NCBI GenBank assembly: GCA_013397075.1
Contig: VWZS01002022.1
Span: 558,001 to 622,000 of the forward strand
DNA from: Rhabdornis inornatus
Lineage: Eukaryota > Chordata > Aves > Passeriformes > Rhabdornithidae
Direction of reading: 5' to 3'
Length of the DNA: 64,000 nt
Of this stretch, positions 47,601-56,600 are shown one piece after another; within the stretch, counting starts at the first letter, position 1; every line of letters begins with the position of its first letter. The notes beneath the pieces were generated by a model. That model searched no databases, was not told the origin of the DNA, and saw only the letters and a list, made by a program, of their open reading frames with translations. A program made the position numbers and the translations under genes.

Positions 47601-50600
47601 TCTCAGAATACCTCCAGGAAAAGAGAGGAATTAGTTTTGTTAACAATTATGTATTATGTAAGTGTGTGTCTAAGCACGCACAGCCCCGGTGCTGGGGCAC
47701 ATTGCCTGGGACTCATCCCGGGATCCCAGAGTCCTGGAGAACAAAGGTTTGGCCTGTACAAAGCAAACACCTCAATTTTGGGATATCCTGATGCCCCACA
47801 GCAAATGACAGCACGAAGCACAGAGCCCTGTGCCCTGCCAGGGTCCCCCTGGCTGCTCTACTGTCACCCCCTCTGTGCCCTCACAGACAGCCCCTGTGTG
47901 AGCACCATCACCTTACCCCCCAAACCAGCCTTTCCTACCCAAATGGGGGGTTTTACAGTTCATGCAGGGCCAAGAGGCTGTGGGTTTGGGATCTGGAAGC
48001 AGCCCCCTCACCCAGGGCCTGCCCTTTGTGCCCAGCACAATCCCTCACATGGTGCCAGTCTGTGCCCAGCCTGGCTTCCTGCAGTGTGTGACCGTCTATT
48101 TGGGATGTGCTGGGAAACAGGAGATAAAGGTGCAGTGAAAATACTGCATGGCTTAATTAATGCCACATGCCTTTCACTCTATAGGTTGTGTGGATGGTTA
48201 ATTATTTTTATAAAGAAAATAATTAGTCCCAATCAAGGCAGAAGCTCTCCAGAATTACAGCTCATTAACTGCTCTCACATTTTTCTGTTCTATAAAAAGT
48301 CATGTGGTGCTGATGAAGATTATAGACCCTTGGAATCAGCATTAAATACAAATTCAGACAGTGTTACCATCCTATTACCATCAACTGCATCGACTTGGCT
48401 TCGGTAATTGCAGCTGGAGATGAAGGGCAGGGATTTCTGCTCCACACAATCTCTGGAAACAAGAGCCCTGCCCATCAGTTTGCCGGAAACAATGTGACAC
48501 CAAGCCCTGACTTGGCTGAGTGCATCCCTGAGGAGATGACAGCCACCAAGGAGAAAGGGGAAAGCTTGCTGGGCATGTGAAGATGAGGAGTGTTCAGGGT
48601 TGATTCAGTCTCTGTTTGCAGTAGGGCTGCTCCTGCACACAGCAGGAATCACCCTGAATCTGCCCTTGGGCAAAGCCACCAGCCCAGTGGCGATGCACAG
48701 GGAAAGGAAATGTCCAGGAAATCTCCAGTCCAGGAAATGCAGGGGGGACAACCTTTAAGCAGTGGGATTATCCTCATGGGACATGGGGAAAATAGGGCAT
48801 GGGGGGATGCTCTTGCCAGAAATGGGGGAGCATCTGCAAGCATCTCCCTCTGGGCCGTGCAGTCCAGGCACTGGTCCAGTTCTATTGAACACTGCAGAGA
48901 CCTCGCTCAAAGCCTAATTGAAAGAAATCACAGCACATTAAAGGGAGTTCAGGTCAAATCAATACCAACGTGGTGGGGAGGGAGAGCAGGGGGAGCAGGG
49001 GGAGCAGGGCACTGGCTGAGTCCCAGTGCCAGTTCTGCAGGCAGGGCACAGGCTGTGTCCATGGGCTCCACTACTTTTCCACCACGGGAAGGTGAGGTGA
49101 GACCTGCTGTCCTCTGCTCCGTGCAGGACAAACCTGGCAGCAATGCAGGCCAGCAGTGGAGAGGGGGAAGGGGAGCCACGGGTCCTTAGGATCCTGCTTT
49201 TCAGTTTCCATGAATCAGGGATGGATGTGCCCTGGGTGGCATTCACAGCCCAGAGAGCCAGCAGCCAGCACTCTGGACCACAAGATTCCACTGCAAAATT
49301 AACCCATCCATCCCTGTGGCACAGCTCCTGTGTCCAGAGCCCTTGAGCATCTGAGCCCTCCTAAGGGGATGGGGAAATTGGGGCTCTGAGTGGAAAAAAG
49401 AACTTGTGGTGAACTCCTGAGGCAATGGGGGAATAACTACTGCTACAAGGCAGCATAGAGCGGGAGCTAAACCTTCCTCTGGCACGTGCTGCCAGTGTTG
49501 TGCCTTTGGCTCTGCCCCTGCAGGTGCAGAGATGCTCCACACTCACAGTGAGGGCAGAGATAGAGACAGGGACCCTGGCAGCCTGGACTCACCAAAACAT
49601 CCAAAACCCCTTCAAAAGATATGAACAACATCCTTCACCAACACTGGCTCCTGACCCACATGTGGGAAATGTTTGGGAGAGCACAGGGACTGATCCAAAA
49701 CCAGTCAACAACTTCTCCAGCCACCAGACACAACTGAATCCCTGCATTTGGGGATGTCCAGGGATCCTAAGGGAGATGCAGCCAACATATCCTGTGTCCT
49801 GCAGAGCTCAGCCCCAAACAGGGACTCCCAGGGGGCAGAGGAGGTCACCAGGAGACCAAGCTCATCCTTGATTAGAAGACACAGGGCACAGCCAGGCTGA
49901 CAGCCTGTGGATTTCACCGCCCCCCAGCAGGTCAGGCTGCAAACCTCCCCATTCCAGGGGTTACACCACAGCTCCCTTTGTTCCTCTTCCCCTGGCAGTG
50001 CCTACCCAGGCCCCCTGCACCTCCCTCTCCGTGGCATTATCCTCCTGCCCCTCTGCTCCGCTGGCCTTGCACCATTACCCTCTAATCCAGCCAAGGCAGA
50101 CAAAATCAGGGATGGGGTGGGCACTGAGGGATAACCACAGAGGCTGTCCCACACTCAAGGAAGGGCAGGTGACACATGATAAGTTTTGTTGCTTTGGGGT
50201 TTTATTTTCTATAAGTTATTTTTTATAAGTTGCCAGTCTTGGAATTTTCTGGAGTATAAAACTCCCATCCCTTCAAAGAAGTGCTGAAGCCAGTTGTCTT
50301 GCTTGTCCCCATCATAACAATCCTGACCAGGCTCTGCTGGGATTTGAAGGGGCAAATACTTTATAGGCAATAAGTTCTCTGAACTAAAGCACCAGCCTCA
50401 GGGGTAGATCTGCCCAAATCCCAAACTGCCTCCTGCACCCTCTGGGCCACAGCCATGCCCATGCCCCAGCACAGCAGGGTTGCCCCGCTGGATGCAGCTG
50501 ATGGAGCTGTGGAGAATAAGTTCTGTTATATTTACATGCCCCTATAGATTGGTGTCACACTTGCATGGCTTTGGAGGGCAGGGGATTGTACAGCAGCTCC

Positions 50601-53600
50601 AGCTGACCCACAGATTAATGCACCAGGAGCTCTTTAACTGTGAAATCTCTCTTAATGCAAAAATATTTCTCTTGCTGGGCAGTAGCTAATTCTTCATCCT
50701 GATGGTAATGTAGCTCAAATCCCAGCCTCCTGCCCCACTCTGTTCCAGTCACCCTCCAACACACGTGGCACAGAGATAAATTCAATACCGCCAGCCCATT
50801 GCCAAAGTGCCATCAAGTTCCAGTGGGATGATGCACTGCTGGAATTTGATGTTCATGGCAGTGAAAACCCATTTTCTCACCACTGCCTCTGGGTCTCAGA
50901 GCACTTCAGCCACCCTGAGGGCTGCGAGACAGGCACCTGACCCCAGCCCTGGAACCCAGCAGCAGAAAGCCCCCACAGTCCATACAGCAAGTCACAGCCT
51001 CCCCTGCCCCAGGGAGCAGAGAGAAGAGCAGCCCCACAAGCAGCAGGACCCTGCCCACAGTGTCCCCCGTGCCCACCCAGGGATGAACGAGGAGATGCCC
51101 CTGACTGGGGCTGGGCAGCAGCTGCTTCTTCTTCCATTAATGACAAGACATTAATTAAACATGGAGAGTTAAACGGGTCATTGGTGGAACCCCAGCCTCG
51201 CTGCCTCCAGACCAGGGGCTCATTTCAGCCTGCCTCAAACACCAGTACAGTTTTTAATAGAGTTTTTTTTGCCACTTGCATTGTTTTTTGTAAGCCCTTC
51301 CTGCAGTCCCCGCTGCGCTGGCAGGGAAAGTGTTCCCGCCGCGTGCGAAAGAAACGGCTATTTTTAAACTCCCCATGTTTGTCAGCGCTTTCAGCTCAAG
51401 TGGCTGATGGAGAAGCCAGTTTTGCAGCACCCGGTGTCCCACAGAGGGTCATGTGGCCTTTGCCAGGAGATGGTGGCACAGACGTGGGCACTGTGCCTGG
51501 CCATGCTGCCAGGGGCGGTGGCCCAGCCTGCGCATCCCCGGCACGTGCCACATCCACACCAAAGCCCTGTTCTGGGTGCTGTGCTGCTGGGACCCACCAC
51601 TCCCACCAGATTTCAGGCATCACAACCTCTGTGCCTTTGCAGACACCTACGAAATCATCAAGCCAGGCTGCAAACACAAGCTGGCTCCCAGGATTTGGCC
51701 TTTCTCCCTGCCCTTTGCTGGCAATGCCAAAGGGCTCCAACCCAGGCATCAAACTCGAGCTGGTTGCACTGTCAGGGATTTAGGGCCACAGGAGGACCCA
51801 AGGGGGTTTGAGCTGTGTGTGGGTCACAGGGAAGAACTGTGGGTCACAGCAGACCCAGTCTCAGGACAGCAAAGAGCCCTTAGGGGCTCATGCCAGAGCA
51901 GGGATTGTGGCAAAAGCCCTGGCACCCTCTGCAGCTCAAACACTGATGGGATTTTCTGGCCTGGGCCAGGCTTTGCTGTGATGAAGAGGTTTCAGTGCCC
52001 ACAGGGAGAAAAAGAAAAAAAAAAGGAGAGAAAAGGAAAGAGTGGTCATGCATGAAATGATTTCATTTCAGTGACGCGGGGGTTGCATTTGATAAGTCCA
52101 GCTTATAGAGAAATGGAGGTATAGAAAGGTACAGCCACCAGCCATGGAGATGTGGGAATGGGGCTGAGCACAGAAGGCCAGGGAAATCTCCCAAGCCCAG
52201 GAAGCCTGGAGAGGGAGAAGACCCCCACACACCATGAGAGTGGGATCTGCAGAGGCCCTTTCTGGGGTCAAGCTGCAGCAGGACAGGCAGTCCCAGATGA
52301 TGGGGGCAGGATGGTGACAGCAAAGAGACACGAGCAGCCACAGGAGCCGGTGCTGGGCAGAAGCTCCTCAGCAACCCTGTCATCAAGGTCATCACTGCTA
52401 TCTATTATTTAGGGCCTCACATCCATACATATTCATTAGCAGGACTTTGTGGGAGGGGTGTGAACACATGCGTGGGGTTCAAGTGTCCTGCTCTCCTGCC
52501 TCGCCAGGGATGGGATAAAAGCAGGGATGGGGACTGGCTGGAGCTGGTGCTGCTACCTGAGCCAGGCAAGAATGAACCTCAGCCCTGCAAGATCCTAAAC
52601 TGTCGTGTTTCACCCTGGCCTGGTCCTCCACACTCGATGAAACAGCCTCATGCAAGTGCTGGGATGCTGCTGAGCCAGGGAGGGGACCCCATGGTCAGCA
52701 CAGCCCCCCGAGGTGCCAGACCCCACCAGTGCTACCCTCACAAACCCAGCACCCCCAGCATCTGCAGATGTGGGGCTGCCTGGCAGCCAGGGCAGTGTCT
52801 TCAGTGGGTTTGTTCAAGGGTGAAATCGAATATTTCTACAAAACCATCCTCCAGCCAGCCAGTGGAACTGTCCTCCCTTTGCTTCCTTCCACCTGACTTC
52901 ATCCCTCATCTGAAGAGATCGGATACAGTGCTTCCCCTGGCACAGCGTGGACACCAAAGGCTCCCCTTTCACCAGAGGTGGGGCAGCAGCAAATCCCGGG
53001 TTTAGGGAGATCCTCATCCCGTGTTTCCCCAGCAGCTGCTGTGGCTCTCTCTTCACTCTCAGCAGCAGGGTCAGGTTGTGCCTGTGTTCTTGCTGGCGAG
53101 CGTGGGAGCTGGACCCATGGTTTGGGCCCCAAGCAGAGCTCAGCAAAGCTCTCAAATGGACTTTGACAGGTCAGAAATTACCTGTCCCCAAAATCACAGC
53201 GTTCCCCAGCGGAGAAGCCAGCAGGGTCACGCTGCCCAGCAGCAGTCCAGAGGAGAGGCAGGTGGACACGGCCGGGGGAAAGAAGGAGGATGAGGATGAG
53301 GATGATGAAGGCTCTGCGAGCAGCAGGGAGCGCGTCCTGCGGGCATTCCCAGCTCTTCCCCTCACTCAGCTGCCCCCAGCCTCCCGGCAATTCCCGAGCT
53401 GCCTAATTAGCTGTCGCTGCTCCCAGCGCCGTCCAGCTGGAGCCGGAGGGCAGGGGCAGACAAAAGCCTCGCTATTGACAGCCCCTCCGAGGAAGGGGCT
53501 TTTCTTCTCCCCCTCGCTTTTCTTTTCAAGCCCCTCTCCCCCCTCTTGGGCCGGGGCCACGGGCTCATTAGCACTTGGGCTCGTTGGGATGGAGGCAGCA

Positions 53601-56600
53601 GATGGCAGCCAGGCGGCTGGCCGGCCCCGCCGCCGCCTCTTCCCGCGGAGCAGATGCCCGGCCAACAAGGGGAGGATTAACGGGACCGGGGCCATCCCAT
53701 CCGCACGGCAGCGCTGCCAGCGGGGCTTCCTCCCTGGAGCACACCCCAGTCCCTGCCCAGGGGCTGCCACCCCGATGGGACTCGCGGCAGCTAAAGGGGG
53801 TGTCTTGGGAAGCCAGAGGTTGGGATGGCCAAAAGTCACTGCAAAGGCCACGGGAGAACTGCAGCTGCTTTCTGCACTCGCTGGGGTACCGAGACTCCGA
53901 CACTGCAGTGCCGTGGCTGCTCCTGCCATGTCCCAGTGCAGCAGGGAGGACACGTCACCCTTGTCCCAGCACGCCCGCAGCAGCACCCAGGCTCCTCTCC
54001 AAAACCACCCGCAATGGCAAACTATGGCTTAATCCCACTTCAGCAGCACATCCCTCCCCCTCCGTGCACGGTGCATCCCGGGGGATCAAGGGTTAAAGCA
54101 CAAATCCCCAGCGCTGCCCTGATGTGACCCACTTAGACCATCTGGCAGGGAGGGATGCAGGAGCCGCTCACTCGGCATCACCGGCTGCCCCAGGAGCTGA
54201 CACCAGCACCCACAGGCCCCAGCCCCAGAGTGCCCCAAAGTGGATTTCGGCTGAGTTTCTGGAGACAGGGCAGAGACAGAGCAGCTCATGCCAATCGTAC
54301 TGTGGCTGGCAGTGTGGCAGCAGAGAACTAAATCACCCCCAGAATCATCCCCGAGTCTGCAGACTCCCACCAGCTCCAGTTCTCTGGGATACCCTGGAGC
54401 ATCTCCCGCCTGGATGTCCCCAGGTCCCGGCACCGGTGCTGATGAAATTCTCAGCAGTGCTGGGAAAAGTCAGGCTTCCAAGTGGGACAGAGCTCTCAGC
54501 CACACGCTGTGGCCGAGGTCACGGCCAGGGAAGAGATGCAGACAGAAGCCCAGCCCAGAGGGAGGAAAGCAGATCCTGCCCTGGGGCTGGGGCCAGAGTG
54601 TGCTGTTCACACCCATCCCCAAAGGCTGGGCAGAGGCCGGTGGCACCTTAACACAGCAGATTTTAAAAGCATTTTCAGTTCACCAGAGCCAAAGCCCCAT
54701 CCTCGTGTTCCAGGGGAAGAGTCTGAGGTCTCCCGCTTTGGTAGAGTGGCTCAGGGCAGAGGAGGTGGTTCCTGTCCCTGACTCCATCCCTCCCCAGCAC
54801 ACTGGGCACAAAATCCCCTCAAATCCCACACTGACATTTTGCATATGCTGGAGCAATTCCCCTGCAAAGGCAAGCTCTGTGTCAACCCAGCATTTCCCAG
54901 CCTCCCCTCTCCACCCAGTCCCTCACCTCAGCTGCACAGCAAAGCCCCACGAGGCCCTGTGTGGGAAAAGGTTAATTGGAAAAGCCCCTTTCCCCATCAG
55001 CTTGGTTTTTCCTTTCACACTGCAAACTGGTCAATAATCCATTTACTTTGTCAGAGTTCTGCTCTGGGCACAAAGCTGTCTGGGGGGCTGGATTTCATAG
55101 CCCCCCTAGCCCCAGCAGGAGGGAAGGTATTAATGTACTCTTTTGTTCCAGGATGAACGTTGGTTTAGCAGAGCTTTAACCCTCCAAACCTCCAAGACAG
55201 CTTGGTGGGAATTTAGATGGAAGAGGCTTTACCTGCAGAAGCAGCATGAAGGTAGTGGTGAGGGATGGGGCAAGGGAAAAAAAAAAAATCACTTTCTGTC
55301 CAGGGAACCCCACTGCTGCCCTACAAAGATGCAGGATTGAGCCCTTAGCCCAAAGCTATCCTTGCAGGGTGCTCTGAGAATGGCTATGGACACTGCGGGG
55401 GTCCCTGGCAGGACTCCCATGCTGCAGCTGAGCCCCTTGACACTCCACAAGGGCACAGGGAAACTGATGGGGAGGGGGCAGTGCTGGCCTAGAAACCACG
55501 GCAGCGTCTCCACTGCTGTGGGAAGCATGGGGCCAGATCCAGGGCAGGGTGTTTGCAGGGGACCAGCTGTCAAGTGTGGGAGAAAACAGGAATCCAGATG
55601 GTCATCTTAATATTTCATTTGGCTAACTGGTCTCCCCATCTCCTCTCTGGCACCACAGTAATTTGCTCTTAAATTAGCCGGGAGTATCGTCAGGGAAGAG
55701 AGGATGATCCAAGCAGTGGCGCAGCAAAACCTTCCGGAAAAACAAACCCAGAGTGGAGCCAGGCACGGAAACCACTACAAGAGGAGCTGCTGCAAGCCTT
55801 GGGTCTGTTCTCTCCACAGATGGGGAGCAGGAGCCTGGCTCTGGCTACTGCTGGACTACCAGCCTAGTGCCAGCTTGGGGACACCACTGTGCAGCCCAGT
55901 GAGGACCTGCTGCAAAGCCCCTGGGGGTGTGAGATCTGGCATCTCAGAGGTGTGATCCTGCCCAGACGGCAGCCCCGGTGAGAAGAGCTGGGAAGCACAG
56001 CACCTCTGTCCCCGCAGCCTTTGGTGGCAGCCCCAGGAGCGGCAGAGCCCCTCCGTGCCCGGGACAGGGTGAGCGCAGCGAGCGCCCCGGGGCGAGCCCC
56101 GCCGGGCTGGCCCCGCTCCGTGCAGCTGTCACAGCGCAGGGAACGTCCCCGTGTGCCGGCAGCACACACCAGGAAGGGACAAAAGGATGCTGACCGGGGC
56201 ACAGCCCGGCGTGGGGACCGGGACCTGCCGCTGCCGAGGTGCAAACCACAGCGAAGCCAAGCTGGGGGAGCCGTTCTGCTGTGTGCCAAGAGCTCCTGAC
56301 TGTTCCACTCCCACCGGAGCTGTCACTACCAACAGCACGGAGAGGTGCACACATTTGGGAACTTTTTAATGGATCTGCAAACACCCCGAGCCGCGGTGCT
56401 CAGCGCCACCAGGATGTCTGAGCAATCCCAGCTGCTGGCTAGACAGAGCCAGGCATCATTCCTGGCACCCAGGCTGGCTGTATTTCCCCAAAACCCGAAT
56501 TTGTTGCCTTATTACACCTCTAACTACAAGATATTTAAGCAGCACGGCTCACTCAGGCACCTTCAGGCAGGAGTGTGTGTGTAAGCCAGCCCTCAGCCCT

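Noticed and set aside
47637..48407. 256-codon plus-strand open frame in intron 1
   Set aside because: No recognisable domain or codon pattern, and it crosses an AT-rich block that looks like noncoding regulatory sequence.
52947..54032. 361-codon plus-strand open frame in SRRM4 intron 1
   Set aside because: It lies in GC-rich sequence, has low-complexity composition, matches no family I know and shows no splice context. Long chance frames are common in such sequence.
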